A stretch of 64,000 nt of DNA from Mycolicibacterium stellerae (GCF_003719305.1 NZ_RARC01000009.1:124001-188000); one strand, 5' to 3'. Numbered from the stretch's first letter, positions 1 through 9,938 are shown. Numbers and translations are program-made. Notes: generated by a model from the letters alone, not told the origin.

Positions 1-262
1 GATCGTCGACGTCGGTGATGTTCTGCACATAGTTCACCCGGTGACCCGAGTCGAGCCACAGCCGGTGCACCAGATCGAATGTCAGATAGGTAGCGGCATG
101 GCCGAGATGCGTGGCGTCATACGGCGTGATGCCGCAGACGTACATGGTGGCTTCCTCACCCGCGGATACCGGTCGCACCTGCCGGTCTGCGGTGTCGTAC
201 AGCCGCAGCTGTGGACCACGACCGGGCAGTATCGGGATGCTAGGTGGCTGCCACGACTGCAT
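1..262 (-). CDS. mshC: L-cysteine:1D-myo-inositol 2-amino-2-deoxy-glucopyranoside ligase, 5' part
   Basis: Only the N-terminal ~87 residues lie in the window; the gene runs off the left edge. MshC joins cysteine to GlcN-inositol in mycothiol synthesis, in the cytoplasm. The translation starts [14 protein letters not shown] and contains [17 protein letters not shown], the class I aminoacyl-tRNA-synthetase-like stretch with the HxGH-type HLGH signature and a zinc-ligand Cys, then NITDVDD. This is nearly the same as the M. tuberculosis MshC N-terminus as I remember it, which separates it from cysteinyl-tRNA synthetase. ATG at 262. cysQ lies just upstream with a 10-base gap, the usual mycobacterial order. 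Confidence 0.95.
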   Translation of the reverse strand, partial: MQSWQPPSIPILPGRGPQLRLYDTADRQVRPVSAGEEATMYVCGITPYDATHLGHAATYLTFDLVHRLWLDSGHRVNYVQNITDVDD

Positions 263-272
263 GCCCTCGACT

Positions 273-1070
273 CTAGGGGGTTCGTCCTTGGCGGCCTCTG
301 ACGACCGACCGGATCCCGGTCAGCAGCACCTCGGCAAGCTCCAGACGGCACATCAACAGGTCGGGCAGATACGGGTCGCGGCGGTTGTAGATCAGCGGCG
401 AACCGTCCAACCGCGACGCATGCAGACCCGCCGCCCTGACCACCCCCGCAGGGGCGGCCGAATCCCACTCCCACTGGCCGCCCGCATGTAGGTAGGCGTC
501 GACCTCGCCGCTCACCACCGCCATCGCCTTGGCGCCCGCCGAGCCGATCCGGACCAGCTCGACATCCATCTGGTCGGCCAACCGCCACAGCACCGCGGGC
601 GGGCGGCTCGCGCTGGCCGTGATCCGGATCGGCCCTTCGCCGCGCGGCGCGGGCGGGCTGACGGTGTCTGTGCGGAAGACCTTGCCGAACGCGGGCAGCG
701 CCACCGCCGCGTCGGTGATTCCGCCGTCGGATCCACGTGACCCGCCGGCTCCGGTCCGCTGCCAGAGGGCGATGTGCACGGCCCAGTCATTGCGCCGAGT
801 GGAGAACTCCCAGGTTCCGTCGAGCGGGTCGACGATCCACACCCGGTCGGCATCGACCCGCGACAGGTCGTCGACGGCCTCCTCCGACAGCACGGCATCG
901 GCAGGCCGCTGGCGCGCCAACCCGTCCAGGATCAGCGTGTTGGCCCGCTTGTCCCCAGCGTCGCCGAGGTCATACGGATCCCACAAACCCTCCTCCTGCC
1001 ATACCTCCAGAAGCAGTTCACCGGCTTCGCGGGCCAGCTCTGCGGCCAGCGCTGCGTCGGTGAGGGTCAC
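273..1070 (-). CDS. cysQ: 3'-phosphoadenosine 5'-phosphate phosphatase, inositol-monophosphatase family
   Basis: CysQ dephosphorylates PAP/PAPS and helps control the sulfate assimilation pool. The inositol monophosphatase fold is shown by the metal-binding glutamates in VLSEEAVDD, the DPLDGT signature in [13 protein letters not shown], and the C-terminal [16 protein letters not shown] start at 1070 gives 265 residues, about the length of the M. tuberculosis protein (267), and begins [12 protein letters not shown]. An ATG at 1115 would add 15 residues and overlap the divergent DUF4185 gene, so I prefer 1070. It precedes mshC on the same strand, linking sulfur and thiol metabolism. Function is by family. 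Confidence 0.9.
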   Translation of the reverse strand: MTLTDAALAAELAREAGELLLEVWQEEGLWDPYDLGDAGDKRANTLILDGLARQRPADAVLSEEAVDDLSRVDADRVWIVDPLDGTWEFSTRRNDWAVHIALWQRTGAGGSRGSDGGITDAAVALPAFGKVFRTDTVSPPAPRGEGPIRITASASRPPAVLWRLADQMDVELVRIGSAGAKAMAVVSGEVDAYLHAGGQWEWDSAAPAGVVRAAGLHASRLDGSPLIYNRRDPYLPDLLMCRLELAEVLLTGIRSVVRGRQGRTP

Positions 1071-1080
1071 AGGAGCAGTA

Positions 1081-2166
1081 TTGCCGAATAATGAGGTGGT
1101 GACCGATCGGGGCATCAAGACCGCGCAGGTCGCACCACCGACGGTCAAGGTCGCCGACCTCACCGGCCCCGGCAGTTCTGCGGAGAAGTTCGGCGTCGGA
1201 GGCACCGATCTCGGCATCGCCGTCGCGCTCGCCGACGGCAGCACCGGGTTCATCTTCGGCGACACATTCGACGAGTGCCGCGCTGGAGGCCCCGGCTGGC
1301 GCAGCCCGGTGATGCTGCGGTCCGACGACACCTCGCTGCCCAGCCTGAACGACGGCATCACCTTCGACGATGCGGTCGGCGGTGACTACGCCCGCCAACT
1401 GTGGGACTACCAGCACGACGCACCGCCGTGGAAAGGCAGCGGGTACTCGACGGTGCTGCCCGCCGACGCCATCACGATCGACGGCCGGCTCTACCTGTTC
1501 GCCATGGTCAACCGCGGACTGCACAACGTGTTGTGGACCGAGATCAACTACAGCGACGATCGCGGCGAAACCTGGCATGACGCAGGGCCGGACGCCCGGC
1601 GGCTCGGTTCCCACATCGACGGTCGTCAGCAGCTGATCACCTGGGAGCACGACCCCGACTCCGGCTCGGTGTACGTCATCGCGAGCGCATTCAACCGTTG
1701 CGAGAATGCCTACCTCTACCGGGTGAAGGCCGCTGACCTGCTGGACCGCTCGGCATGGCACCCGTGGACCGGCGGTTGGTTCAACAACGACCCGATGCCG
1801 CTGCTACCTGCGGGCACCACGGTCGGCGAGATGAGCCTCCGCCGGGTCCAGAACCGTTGGGTGTTCAGCTATTTCGAGTCGAGCTCGGGAACAATTCGGG
1901 TCAAGGTGCTCAACCATCCGACCGACGATTTCCAGGCCGCGCACACGACGACGGTGCTCCGTAACACGTCGTGGCCTTCGCCTCGATGCAGCCCACCCGA
2001 CGGGTGCACCACCGGCGCACTCAGCCAGCTCTACGGCGGCTACATCGTTCCCGGCTCGACGCTGCGCAACCTGCATCTGGTCGTCAGCCACTGGAACACC
2101 ACCGACGAGTCCAACTGGCCATACCGCGCGATGCAGTACCGGCACAACGCGTCGGGGCCGGTCTAG
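1081..2166 (+). CDS. DUF4185 domain protein
   Basis: About 361 residues if the TTG at 1081 is used; an AGGAG at 1071-1075 sits 5 bases upstream. GTG at 1096 or 1099 are alternatives. The sequence has the look of DUF4185, a beta-propeller-like family often annotated as secreted or surface glycan-related: [32 protein letters not shown], and repeated aromatic beta-strands such as [14 protein letters not shown]. No signal peptide is visible in the chosen reading frame, so location is uncertain. It faces away from cysQ and ends 1 base before the stop codon of the convergent gene at 2168. It is not part of the M. tuberculosis gene order here as I recall it. No function is assigned. Confidence 0.75.
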   Translation: MPNNEVVTDRGIKTAQVAPPTVKVADLTGPGSSAEKFGVGGTDLGIAVALADGSTGFIFGDTFDECRAGGPGWRSPVMLRSDDTSLPSLNDGITFDDAVGGDYARQLWDYQHDAPPWKGSGYSTVLPADAITIDGRLYLFAMVNRGLHNVLWTEINYSDDRGETWHDAGPDARRLGSHIDGRQQLITWEHDPDSGSVYVIASAFNRCENAYLYRVKAADLLDRSAWHPWTGGWFNNDPMPLLPAGTTVGEMSLRRVQNRWVFSYFESSSGTIRVKVLNHPTDDFQAAHTTTVLRNTSWPSPRCSPPDGCTTGALSQLYGGYIVPGSTLRNLHLVVSHWNTTDESNWPYRAMQYRHNASGPV

Positions 2167-2167
2167 C

Positions 2168-3010
2168 TCAGAATGCCGGCCACGGGATCGGGCGGTGCCG
2201 GTCCGGTGACGGCATCACCGGATTGTTCAGCAGCGCAACCGCTCTGCGCCGCAACGCATCGACCTCGCGACCAGTGATGTGCTCGCGCAACTGCTCGCCG
2301 AGCGTCCCACGCAGGTCGTCGCGCAGTCGGCCGACTGTCTCCAGCGTCTCGTCGTCGACGGGCTTACCCGCCCATCCCCACAGCACGGTGCGCAGTTTGT
2401 CCTCGACGTGCAGGCTCACACCGTGGTCGACGCCATAGACATGCCCGTCGACAGCGGACAGGATGTGCCCGCCCTTGCGGTCGGCGTTGTTGATCAGCAC
2501 GTCGAACACCGCCATCCGGCGCAGCCGTACGTTGTCTGCGTGCACCAGGGTGACCTCGTCACCCGCGTAGTCGTAGGCGCGTAGCACCGGCAGGAAACCT
2601 GGCGGAATCCGGCCCGCGGGAAGCAGATCCACCAGATCGGGGCCGGCTTCGGGGTTCTCGCCCACCTCGTCTGCTTCGCTCCTCACGTCCGCGGTGTCGC
2701 CGGGTTGGTCCACCCACAGCTGAAGCATTCCTGCGCCTGCAGGCCCATCGCGAATGATGGTGTAGGGCACGATGTCCCAGCCCGAGGCGGCCGACACCAG
2801 GTACGCACCGAGCTCACGGCCGGCCAGCGTGCCGTCGGGGAAGTCCCACAGCGGAGCCTCACCGGCGATCGGCTTGTACACGCAATGCACCGTCAGTTCG
2901 TCGAGGTGTGCCTCGCAGAGAAATGTGGCGTTGCTCGCGGAACGGATTCGTCCGATGACGGTGAGTTCGCCGCCGCGCAACGCCTCCTCTTCGCTAGGCG
3001 TCGGGTTCAT
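2168..3010 (-). CDS. SCO1664-family conserved protein (Rv2133c-like)
   Basis: About 280 residues. It matches the actinobacterial SCO1664 family: GELTVIGRIRSASNATFLCE near the N-terminus, VYKPIAGEAPLWDFPDGTLAGRE, then VLINNADRKGGHIL and VYGVDHGVSLHVEDKLRTVLWGW. The pattern of a lysine-containing strand followed by NADRKGGH and DHG resembles the kinase-like PI3/4-kinase/HipA-type fold (N and D as metal/catalytic residues), an inference from motif layout. ATG at 3010; its first codons overlap the end of the DUF3090 gene by 17 bases, so the two are translationally coupled. It sits in the conserved run uppP - phosphomutase - DUF3090 - this gene. Role unknown. Confidence 0.8.
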   Translation of the reverse strand: MNPTPSEEEALRGGELTVIGRIRSASNATFLCEAHLDELTVHCVYKPIAGEAPLWDFPDGTLAGRELGAYLVSAASGWDIVPYTIIRDGPAGAGMLQLWVDQPGDTADVRSEADEVGENPEAGPDLVDLLPAGRIPPGFLPVLRAYDYAGDEVTLVHADNVRLRRMAVFDVLINNADRKGGHILSAVDGHVYGVDHGVSLHVEDKLRTVLWGWAGKPVDDETLETVGRLRDDLRGTLGEQLREHITGREVDALRRRAVALLNNPVMPSPDRHRPIPWPAF

Positions 3011-3575
3011 CGTCGGGCTCGAGCAGGCTCCGCCGATAGCCGTTGGTGCGCACGCAGATGTGGCCTTCCGGGTCGAGGGGCTCGTCGCAGAGCGGGCAGG
3101 GCGGCCTTCCTGCCGAGATGACCCGGTTGGACCGCGTCGCGAACTGACGCGCGGACTCCGGGGTGAGGAACACGCGCACAGCATCGGGCCCGTCCTCGGC
3201 GTCGTCGAGCACGACCGAGGCGTCGAACTCGGTTTCAGAGACCGCGAGCAGCTCCACAACCACCGTCTCCGCCTCTGAATCCCAGCCAAGGCCCATCGTG
3301 CCGACCCGGAACTCGGCGTCGACGGGCGTGACCAGCGGGCTCAGGTCCTCCACGTCGGCCTCCGGAGGTACCGGGGTGCCGAACCGTCGGTTGATCTCCA
3401 CCAGCAGCGCCGCGATCCGTTCGGCCAGCACTGCGACCTGCTGCTTTTCCAATATCACGGAGACGACCCGCTTATCGTGTACCGCTTGCAGGTAGAAGGT
3501 GCGGTTCCCGGGCTGCCCGACGGTCCCGGCCACGAAACGGTCGGGTGTGCGGAAGACGTGGATTGCGCGAGCCAT
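2994..3575 (-). CDS. DUF3090 family protein (Rv2134c-like)
   Basis: 193 residues starting MARAIHVFRTPDRFVAGTVG, the typical start of the DUF3090/TIGR03847 family. The C-terminus holds a compact CPLCDEPLDPEGHICVR element, a likely zinc ribbon with Cys-x2-Cys and a downstream His-x-Cys. No transmembrane segment is seen. It lies 21 bases downstream of the phosphomutase-like gene and overlaps the next gene, so it belongs to one operon with uppP. The three uncharacterised partners stay together in actinobacteria, which suggests one process, but I cannot name it. Confidence 0.85.
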   Translation of the reverse strand: MARAIHVFRTPDRFVAGTVGQPGNRTFYLQAVHDKRVVSVILEKQQVAVLAERIAALLVEINRRFGTPVPPEADVEDLSPLVTPVDAEFRVGTMGLGWDSEAETVVVELLAVSETEFDASVVLDDAEDGPDAVRVFLTPESARQFATRSNRVISAGRPPCPLCDEPLDPEGHICVRTNGYRRSLLEPDDEPDA

Positions 3576-3596
3576 GGCTACTCCAAAATACCGCGC

Positions 3597-4304
3597 TCAG
3601 TCGGTCGTGCCGCCCACCACCGCGTCGCTCGGCGGCACGTCTTTCGCCTCGCTGTCGGAGGTTTCTGGCGGTTTGGCGGTCAAACCCGAAGCCAGTTGGT
3701 CGCCGGTGTGGTTCACGTGAACCACGAAGGGCCGCAGTGTTGTGTAACGGATCACACTCATCGACGCGGTGTCGGCGGTGATCCGCTGGAAACTGTCGAG
3801 GTGGGTGCCCAGTGCGTCGGCCACGATCGCCTTGATCACGTCGCCGTGCGTACAGGCAATCCACAGCACGTCGCCGCCGTGCTCCTCGGCGAGGCGACGA
3901 TCGTGCTCGCGCACCGCCTCAACCGCGCGGGCCTGCACGTGTGCCAGGCCTTCGCCGCCGGGAAAGACCGCGGCGCTGGGCTGCTGCTGCACCACCGCCC
4001 ACAGCGGCTCCTTGACCAGGTCGCCGATCTTGCGGCCGGTCCACTCGCCGTAGTCCACCTCGGAGATGCGGTCGTCGACGACAGGCTCGAGGCCGAGGGC
4101 GGCGGCCAACGGTTCGACGGTGCTCGCGCATCGCAGCAGTGGTGAACGCACCACCGCGCGGATCGGCAGCGACCCGATCCGGTCGACCAGCGCCCTGGCC
4201 TGCTCCCGACCCTTCTCGTCGAGGTCGACGCCGTCGCTGCGGCCCGCCAGCGTCTGCGCGGTGTTGGAGGTCGAGCGGCCGTGCCGCAGCAGGATGACTG
4301 TCAC
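3597..4304 (-). CDS. histidine phosphatase family protein (phosphomutase-like, Rv2135c-like)
   Basis: 235 residues from a GTG at 4304. The branch-2 histidine phosphatase signature is present: [11 protein letters not shown] (catalytic RHG), a distal glutamate in [10 protein letters not shown], and [12 protein letters not shown] (second catalytic His). This matches the actinobacterial MSMEG_4193-type probable phosphomutase/phosphatase family. Its GTGA start overlaps the uppP stop by 4 bases, so it is coupled to undecaprenyl-pyrophosphate phosphatase. The substrate is not known from sequence. The C-terminal ~30 residues are acidic and low complexity ([16 protein letters not shown]). Confidence 0.88.
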   Translation of the reverse strand: MTVILLRHGRSTSNTAQTLAGRSDGVDLDEKGREQARALVDRIGSLPIRAVVRSPLLRCASTVEPLAAALGLEPVVDDRISEVDYGEWTGRKIGDLVKEPLWAVVQQQPSAAVFPGGEGLAHVQARAVEAVREHDRRLAEEHGGDVLWIACTHGDVIKAIVADALGTHLDSFQRITADTASMSVIRYTTLRPFVVHVNHTGDQLASGLTAKPPETSDSEAKDVPPSDAVVGGTTD

Positions 4305-5131
4305 GTCGCGGCCACCACCCCCGTGCCGAGCAGGATCAGCACCGTCGTGCCGAGAACGACGCGATAGCCGACGAACCAGTACATGCTGTGGTGCGCCAGG
4401 AACTTCAGGAACCAGGACACCGCCGCGAAGCCGACGACGAACGCGATCAGGGTGGCCACCAGGAGTTGTGGGCCACTTGCACTCATCCCGTCCCCCACCG
4501 GATGAAACGCGTCGGGCAGCGAGAACAGGCCCGATGCGAACACCGCGGGGATGGCCAGCAGAAAGCCGAACCGGGCGGCCAACTCGCGGTTCTGCCCGAG
4601 AAACAAGCCTGCGCTGATCGTTGCGCCGGACCGAGAAACCCCCGGCACCAGCGCCAGGCACTGGGCAAGGCCGACGGTCACGCTGTCGCGCCAGCTGAGC
4701 TGCTCGACATCGCGGGTCTGCCGGCCGAATCGCTCGGCGGCCGCGATCACCGCCGAGAACACCACCAAGGCGGACGCGATCAGCCAGAGATTCCTTGCCC
4801 CCGTGCGGATTTCGTCCTTGAAGAGTAGTCCCAACACGGCGATTGGGATGGTGCCGACGATGACGTACCAGCCAAGGCGGTAATCGGCGTTGCGGGCGGC
4901 GGCGTTGAAAAGGCCGCCGACCCAGGCCTTGACGATGCGTACGATATCGCGGGCGAAGTACACCAGCACCGCGAACTCGGTGCCCAGTTGGGTTACCGCA
5001 GTGAACGATGCGCCCGCGTCATCGGCGAAGAACACCCGCGAGGCGATCGCCAAATGCCCCGACGAGGACACCGGCAGGAACTCGGTGAGCCCCTGCAGGA
5101 TCGACAGCACGACAACTTGCAGCCATGACAT
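4301..5131 (-). CDS. uppP: undecaprenyl-diphosphatase
   Basis: UppP recycles undecaprenyl (decaprenyl) pyrophosphate to the monophosphate carrier for peptidoglycan and other envelope polymers at the membrane. Family motifs are clear: [16 protein letters not shown] near the N-terminus and [18 protein letters not shown] in the second half. About eight hydrophobic segments follow. ATG at 5131 has a GAGG 8 bases upstream and gives 276 residues, the usual mycobacterial length; a GTG at 5149 is an alternative. It is the first gene of the four-gene minus-strand operon that ends at 2168. Overexpression of this family is known to give bacitracin resistance. Confidence 0.95.
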   Translation of the reverse strand: MSWLQVVVLSILQGLTEFLPVSSSGHLAIASRVFFADDAGASFTAVTQLGTEFAVLVYFARDIVRIVKAWVGGLFNAAARNADYRLGWYVIVGTIPIAVLGLLFKDEIRTGARNLWLIASALVVFSAVIAAAERFGRQTRDVEQLSWRDSVTVGLAQCLALVPGVSRSGATISAGLFLGQNRELAARFGFLLAIPAVFASGLFSLPDAFHPVGDGMSASGPQLLVATLIAFVVGFAAVSWFLKFLAHHSMYWFVGYRVVLGTTVLILLGTGVVAAT

Positions 5132-5175
5132 TGCCGGCGCCTCGATCACGACGACGACCGTACCGTGCGGGTTCG

Positions 5176-5496
5176 TCAGCGTGCTGTGCGCGGCACCGGT
5201 TGTGCGCCGGCCAACGCGTCCCGCACTGCTGCGGTGAGGCTGCGTTCGTCGAACAGGTCGATGTCACCGACCTTGCGCGTCGCGGCGGCCACCACGTCCT
5301 CGGCCTGCGGAACCGGCCCCGCGAGCCGGGGACGGTAGATCTCGACGATCAGCTGCTGATGCTCGACGTGGAAGGAGAAACTGCGCCCGTCGCCCAGCTG
5401 ACCGAAACCGCTGGCGTGCAGACCCGTCGAAATGTCTTCGACGGCGAACCCTTTTTCCCTTTTGTCGGCCGAATCAGGGCTGGGCGCGAGGCTCAT
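5176..5496 (-). CDS. conserved hypothetical protein (Rv2137c-like)
   Basis: 106 residues, [20 protein letters not shown]..., containing [21 protein letters not shown] and a C-terminal helix [12 protein letters not shown]. No signal, membrane segment or known motif is visible. Its position directly upstream of uppP and opposite to lppL matches Rv2137c in M. tuberculosis. It is 44 bases upstream of uppP and may be cotranscribed with it. Function unknown. Confidence 0.75.
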   Translation of the reverse strand: MSLAPSPDSADKREKGFAVEDISTGLHASGFGQLGDGRSFSFHVEHQQLIVEIYRPRLAGPVPQAEDVVAAATRKVGDIDLFDERSLTAAVRDALAGAQPVPRTAR

Positions 5497-5577
5497 GACC
5501 GAACCCTACCGCTCGGGCAGGCATGCCTACACTTGCTGTTCGACTGCTGTCCACTTCGCACGCACGAAAGCTACCCG

Positions 5578-6612
5578 TTGCTAACACGTATCAAACATGC
5601 AGGTCAGGTGGCTTGTTGTGGTGTGCTCGTTTTTATCGGGTGTGGTGTGACGGCGTGCACATCGGACGCCACCGACGCGCCGCCGCCGACGATCGCACCC
5701 GCCGAGGCCGCGGTTTCCCCTCCCACGAACAAGCCGCCCGCGGGGGTCGTTCGCCCGATCGCGGGTCATGCGAAGTCCGTGCTGTTCGACCCCGCGACGG
5801 CGTCGTTGGTGGTGCTCGGGCCCGATAAGGCCGGACCCGCCGTGGTCACCGTGCTGCCTGCCAAGGGTCTTGGCCGCGCCGTGTCCCTACCCGCCGCGGC
5901 AACGGCGATGACCGGCGACAACAGTGGCCACGCCTACGCGTCGACGCGGGGCGGGTATTTTGTGGTCGATATCGCGCAGGGCCGGGTGAACCGGGTGCCG
6001 GTCGAGGGCCAGGACGGCACCGAATTCACCGCGATCGCCCGCCGCGCCGACGGCAGGCTGGTTCTCGGCAGCGCCGACGGTGCCGTCTACACGCTGAGCT
6101 CCGACACCGCCGTCGGGGCAGAGTTGAAGATCTTTGCTCGGGTTGATGCTCTTGTCGCACAGGGGAATACGGCCGTGGTACTGGATCGCGGCCAGACCTC
6201 GGTGACGACCGTCGACGCGAGTGGGAGCAAGGCCGAGCACGCGTTGCGCGCCGGTGAAGGGGCCACCACGCTGGCTGTCGACCCGGCGGGCAGGGTATTG
6301 GTCGCCGACACCCGTGGAGACGCCCTGCTGGTATTCGGCACCGACCCGCTGATGCTGCGTCAGCGCTACCCGGTGCGGGACGCGCCCTACGGCCTGGCTG
6401 GGTCGACCCGGCTGACCTGGGTGTCACAGACCACCACAAATATGGTCATTGGTTACGATCTGGCCACCGGAATACCTGTCGAGAAGGTGCGTTATCCAAC
6501 CGTGCAGCAGCCGAACTCCCTGGCCTACGACGAGGCGTCTGGCACCCTGTATGTGGTGTCGGGTTCCGGAGCCGGGGTGCAGGTGATCACCGACGCCGGA
6601 GGCGCGCGATGA
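5578..6612 (+). CDS. lppL: lipoprotein LppL, YncE/beta-propeller-like
   Basis: About 344 residues from a TTG at 5578 with GAAAG about 8 bases upstream. A short basic n-region (TRIKH), a hydrophobic core and the lipobox VTAC followed by a Ser/Thr-rich linker show export and lipidation. The mature part has repeating strands of about 40 residues such as VLFDPATASLVVLGPD, TTLAVDPAGRVLVADTRG and NSLAYDEASGTLYVVSG, typical of a seven-bladed beta-propeller of the YncE/NHL type. It sits where lppL lies in M. tuberculosis, before pyrD. It probably acts as an envelope scaffold or binding protein; the ligand is unknown. Confidence 0.85.
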   Translation: MLTRIKHAGQVACCGVLVFIGCGVTACTSDATDAPPPTIAPAEAAVSPPTNKPPAGVVRPIAGHAKSVLFDPATASLVVLGPDKAGPAVVTVLPAKGLGRAVSLPAAATAMTGDNSGHAYASTRGGYFVVDIAQGRVNRVPVEGQDGTEFTAIARRADGRLVLGSADGAVYTLSSDTAVGAELKIFARVDALVAQGNTAVVLDRGQTSVTTVDASGSKAEHALRAGEGATTLAVDPAGRVLVADTRGDALLVFGTDPLMLRQRYPVRDAPYGLAGSTRLTWVSQTTTNMVIGYDLATGIPVEKVRYPTVQQPNSLAYDEASGTLYVVSGSGAGVQVITDAGGAR

Positions 6613-6634
6613 CAGAAGACACCGGAGTGAGCCG

Positions 6635-6892
6635 GTGACGTCAGTTCAGCGTGGCCTCATGCCGCCGGGCTGGGATGCCGACCTGTCAGACGAATACGAG
6701 TGGGTGCCGCTGCGCCTGCCGCCTGACCTCACCCGTATCAGCGCGTCCACCAGGTTGTCGATCGAAGCGGAATACCGCGGCTGGGAGCTGACCCGCGTGC
6801 GGCTGTACACCGACGGCAGTCGCCGAGTGCTGTTGCGACGCAAGAAGTCCGCCGTCAACAGCCTGGACATCGCCGACCAGCCGGCGATGTAG
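6635..6892 (+). CDS. small conserved protein, DUF5703-like
   Basis: 85 residues, beginning at a GTG at 6635 (or Met at 6659). The sequence [60 protein letters not shown] matches the small DUF5703 family found beside pyrD in actinobacteria. It is basic at the C-terminus and has no membrane segment. It lies between lppL and pyrD with short gaps, so is likely cotranscribed with pyrD. Function unknown. Confidence 0.7.
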   Translation: MTSVQRGLMPPGWDADLSDEYEWVPLRLPPDLTRISASTRLSIEAEYRGWELTRVRLYTDGSRRVLLRRKKSAVNSLDIADQPAM

Positions 6893-6896
6893 TCGC

Positions 6897-7961
6897 GTGA
6901 TTTACCGCGCCGTTCGGGGGGCGTTCTTCCTTGTCCCCGCCGAGCGTATCCACACCTGGGTCTTCAACGCGCTGCGCACCGCCACGTCCACGACACCTTC
7001 CCGTCGCGCGTTGGCGAAGCGGTTGGCGCCGTGCGATCCCGTGCTGGAAAGCGCCGTGTTCGGCGTTCGATTCCCCGGGCCGATGGGGCTGGCGGCCGGC
7101 TTCGACAAGAACGGCGCCGGACTGGCCGCCTGGGGCGCGTTGGGCTTCGGATACGCCGAGGTCGGCACCGTGACCGCGCAGGCACAGCCGGGCAATCCCC
7201 GGCCGCGGATGTTCCGGCTGCCCCAGGACCGGGCGCTGCTCAACCGGCTGGGCTTCAACAACAACGGAGCGGGCGAGCTCGCGCTGCGCCTGGCGCGGCA
7301 CACGCCCGATGTGCCGATCGGGGTCAACATCGGCAAGACCAAGGTCGTGCCGGTCGAGCGCGCCGTCGACGACTACCGGGAGAGCGCCCGGCTGGTAGGC
7401 CCGCTGGCGGCCTACCTGGTGGTCAATGTGAGCTCACCGAATACGCCCGGGCTGCGCGACCTGCAGGCCGTCGAATCGCTGCGGCCCATTCTGGCCGCGG
7501 TGCTGGAAGAGACGAGCACACCGGTTCTGGTCAAGATCTCACCCGATCTATCCGACGCTGATGTCGACGAGATCGCTGATCTGGCAGTCGAATTGGGACT
7601 GGCGGGCATCGTCGCAACCAACACGACGGTGTCCCGTGACGGCCTGCTGACGCCCGGGGTGGACGAGCTAGGCGCCGGCGGAATATCCGGCCCGCCGGTC
7701 GCCCGCCGGTCGGCGGAGGTGCTGCGCCGGCTTTACCGGCGGGTGGGCGACCGACTGGTGTTGATCAGTGTCGGCGGCATCGAGACCGCCGACGACGCGT
7801 GGGACCGCATCACCTCAGGAGCCTCGCTGTTGCAGGGCTACACCGGATTCGTCTACGGCGGCGGCTTGTGGGCCAAGCACATTCACGACGGCATCGCCAG
7901 GCGCCTACACGACGGCGGGTTCTCGACGCTGGCTGACGCCGTCGGCTCTGCGGTCCGCTAG
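6897..7961 (+). CDS. pyrD: quinone-dependent dihydroorotate dehydrogenase (class 2)
   Basis: 354 residues from GTG at 6897. PyrD oxidises dihydroorotate to orotate with FMN and passes electrons to menaquinone at the membrane; it is the fourth step of pyrimidine synthesis. The N-terminal helix [19 protein letters not shown] is the class 2 membrane-associating part. The FMN/substrate motifs are [39 protein letters not shown] (the catalytic Ser is in this stretch), [10 protein letters not shown] and [31 protein letters not shown]. Length is normal. The gene start is 5 bases after the DUF5703-like stop. Confidence 0.97.
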   Translation: MIYRAVRGAFFLVPAERIHTWVFNALRTATSTTPSRRALAKRLAPCDPVLESAVFGVRFPGPMGLAAGFDKNGAGLAAWGALGFGYAEVGTVTAQAQPGNPRPRMFRLPQDRALLNRLGFNNNGAGELALRLARHTPDVPIGVNIGKTKVVPVERAVDDYRESARLVGPLAAYLVVNVSSPNTPGLRDLQAVESLRPILAAVLEETSTPVLVKISPDLSDADVDEIADLAVELGLAGIVATNTTVSRDGLLTPGVDELGAGGISGPPVARRSAEVLRRLYRRVGDRLVLISVGGIETADDAWDRITSGASLLQGYTGFVYGGGLWAKHIHDGIARRLHDGGFSTLADAVGSAVR

Positions 7962-7984
7962 CGATTTTTCTACCGTCTACCGTC

Positions 7985-8043
7985 GCGAGCGCACACCTAG
8001 GTACAGAAAAGTGGCTCGAAACCGTACAAGGGTGAGCGCTCGC
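7985..8043. terminator. possible bidirectional terminator between pyrD and the PEBP gene
   Basis: The arms GCGAGCGC (7985-7992) and GCGCTCGC (8036-8043) are exact inverse complements, extended by a mismatch and CAC/GTG. The loop is about 43 bases and there is no T-run, so the structure is weak as an intrinsic terminator, but it lies between two converging genes and its right arm touches the stop codon at 8043. Confidence 0.35.
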
Positions 8044-8573
8044 TAGTTCTGTTCGTAGGTGCCGTGAATGATCGCCCTCGCGATCGCCTGCTGGAACAGG
8101 TTGAAGCCGAGATATGCCGGGGTGGCCCCCTGCGGCAGGTCCAGCTTCTCCGCCCCGACCGCGTGCACCACGACGTAGTAGCGGTGCACGCCGTGCCCTG
8201 GCGGCGGTGCGGCGCCGATGAAGCGCTTCACCCCTGCGTCGTTCGTCAATGTCATTGCCTCGCCCGGCAACCCGCTACCGTCCCCGACACCGGCAGGCAG
8301 GTCGGTGACGGTGGCAGGCAGGTTGGCGACGGCCCAGTGCCAGAAGCCAGATGCCGTCGGCGCGTCGGGGTCGTAAACGGTCACGGCGAAGCTGCGCGTC
8401 TCCTCGGGGAACCCCGACCAGCTCAGCTGCGGGGAAACATCCTCGCCGCCCGCGCCCATGATGCCGCTGACCTGATCGTTGGACAACGCGCCACCATCGG
8501 TGAACGACTCGGACGTCAGCGTGAATGAGGGCAGCTTCGGCAAGAAGTCGTATGGGTTGTACGGAAAAGCCAT
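8043..8573 (-). CDS. YbhB/YbcL (PEBP/RKIP-like) family protein, Rv2140c-like
   Basis: 176 residues from ATG at 8573 with AAAGGACG about 6 bases upstream. It is close to M. tuberculosis Rv2140c (TB18.6) in sequence and length: [49 protein letters not shown] and the ligand pocket motif [12 protein letters not shown]. The DPDAPT and GxHRY motifs define the phosphatidylethanolamine-binding protein fold, a small-anion-binding pocket of unclear physiological ligand. It directly follows the M20 peptidase gene with a 24-base gap on the same strand, so is probably cotranscribed. Confidence 0.92.
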   Translation of the reverse strand: MAFPYNPYDFLPKLPSFTLTSESFTDGGALSNDQVSGIMGAGGEDVSPQLSWSGFPEETRSFAVTVYDPDAPTASGFWHWAVANLPATVTDLPAGVGDGSGLPGEAMTLTNDAGVKRFIGAAPPPGHGVHRYYVVVHAVGAEKLDLPQGATPAYLGFNLFQQAIARAIIHGTYEQN

Positions 8574-8597
8574 CGGTCGTCCTTTCAATTTCATTGA

Positions 8598-9938
8598 TCA
8601 GCAGTGCAGCAGGAAGTGCTCGAGAACTTGTGCGCCGAATGTCAGTGCGTCAACGGGTACCCGTTCATCGACGCCGTGGAACAGCGCGGCGAAATCCAGG
8701 TCCGGCGGCAGCTTCAGCGGCGCGAATCCGAAACAGCGAATTCCGAGCCTGGCGAAGTGTTTTGCGTCGGTGCCGCCCGACAACATGTACGGCACCGTGC
8801 GGGCGTCGGGATCGGCGGCCAGCAGCGCATTGTTCATCGCATCGATCAGGTCACCGTCGAAGCTGGTCTCATACGGCGGCAGTTCGGTGATCCATTCGCG
8901 GGTCACGTCGGGCCCGATGATCTCGTCGACCTCCCGCTCGAAGGCGGCCAGCCGGCCCGGCAGGACGCGACAGTCGACCACGGCCTCCGCCGTCGCGGGG
9001 ATCACGTTGGCCTTGTAGCCGGCCTTCAGCATCGTCGGATTGGCGGTGTCACGCAGTGTCGCGCCGACGATCTTGGCGATCCCACCGAGTTTGGCGATAG
9101 CGCCCTCGAGATCCGGCGACTCCACATCGAACGTGTAGCCCGTTTCCTCTGCGACGGCCGTCAGGAACTGCTCGACGGAGTCGGTCAGAAAAACCGGGAA
9201 CTGATGGCGGCCCAGCTTTGCCGTCGCCTCGGCGACCGCGGTGACGGCATTGTTGTCGTGGATCATCGAGCCGTGGCCCGCCCGCCCACGAGCGCTCAAC
9301 CGCATCCACATCATCGCCTTCTCGGCCGTCTCGATCAGGTAGAGCGTGCGCTCCCCGCCCTCGCGCCGCGGAATGGTCAGCGAGAAGCCGCCGACCTCGC
9401 CGACCGCCTCGGTCACGCCATCGAACAGGTCGGGCCGGTTGTCGACGAGCCACTTACAGCCGTAGTTGCCGCCCGCCTCCTCGTCGGATACGAACGCGAA
9501 CACCAAGTCGCGCGGCGGCACCGTACCCGATCGTTTGAAGGCGCGGGCGACCGCGATCAGCATGCCCACCATGTCCTTCATGTCGACCGCGCCGCGGCCC
9601 CACACGTAGCCGTCCTCGAGGGCACCGGAGAACGGGTGCACGCTCCAATCCGACGCCTCGGCGGGCACCACGTCGAGGTGCCCGTGCAGCATCAGGGCGC
9701 CGCGCGAAGGGTCGGCGCCTTTCAGCCGGGCGAAGACATTGGCCCGGCCGGGTGCTCCCGCCTCGATGTACTCGGTCTGGAAGCCGACCTCCTGCAGCTG
9801 CTCGGCGACCCACCGGGCGCATTCGGCCTCGCCTTTGGTGGTGGCGAGCTCCCCGGTATTGGAGGTGTCGAACCGGATCAGCGCACGGACGAGGTCGACG
9901 ACCTCGTCGACTGCGTTGAGAGGTTGGCTCACAGTCAC
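8598..9938 (-). CDS. M20/M25/M40 family metallopeptidase (Rv2141c, dapE2-like)
   Basis: About 446 residues from a GTG at 9938 (a second GTG at 9932 is close). Zn-ligand motifs of the M20 family are present: LMLHGHLDVVPAEASDW, VWGRGAVDMKDMVG, the catalytic glutamate in FVSDEEAGGNYG, the dimerisation-domain stretch GRAGHGSMIHDNNAV and the late GGTDAKHFARLG. It resembles Rv2141c, annotated as DapE2 in M. tuberculosis, but M20 members include many aminoacylases and dipeptidases, so succinyl-DAP desuccinylase activity is only one option. Downstream is the PEBP-like gene; upstream is tRNA-Leu on the other strand. Confidence 0.9.
   Translation of the reverse strand: MTVSQPLNAVDEVVDLVRALIRFDTSNTGELATTKGEAECARWVAEQLQEVGFQTEYIEAGAPGRANVFARLKGADPSRGALMLHGHLDVVPAEASDWSVHPFSGALEDGYVWGRGAVDMKDMVGMLIAVARAFKRSGTVPPRDLVFAFVSDEEAGGNYGCKWLVDNRPDLFDGVTEAVGEVGGFSLTIPRREGGERTLYLIETAEKAMMWMRLSARGRAGHGSMIHDNNAVTAVAEATAKLGRHQFPVFLTDSVEQFLTAVAEETGYTFDVESPDLEGAIAKLGGIAKIVGATLRDTANPTMLKAGYKANVIPATAEAVVDCRVLPGRLAAFEREVDEIIGPDVTREWITELPPYETSFDGDLIDAMNNALLAADPDARTVPYMLSGGTDAKHFARLGIRCFGFAPLKLPPDLDFAALFHGVDERVPVDALTFGAQVLEHFLLHC

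Noticed and set aside
529..1080. Upstream extension of the DUF4185 gene
   Set aside because: The frame stays open upstream but runs opposite cysQ, is Ser/Arg-rich and not protein-like; the ribosome site favours a start near 1081.
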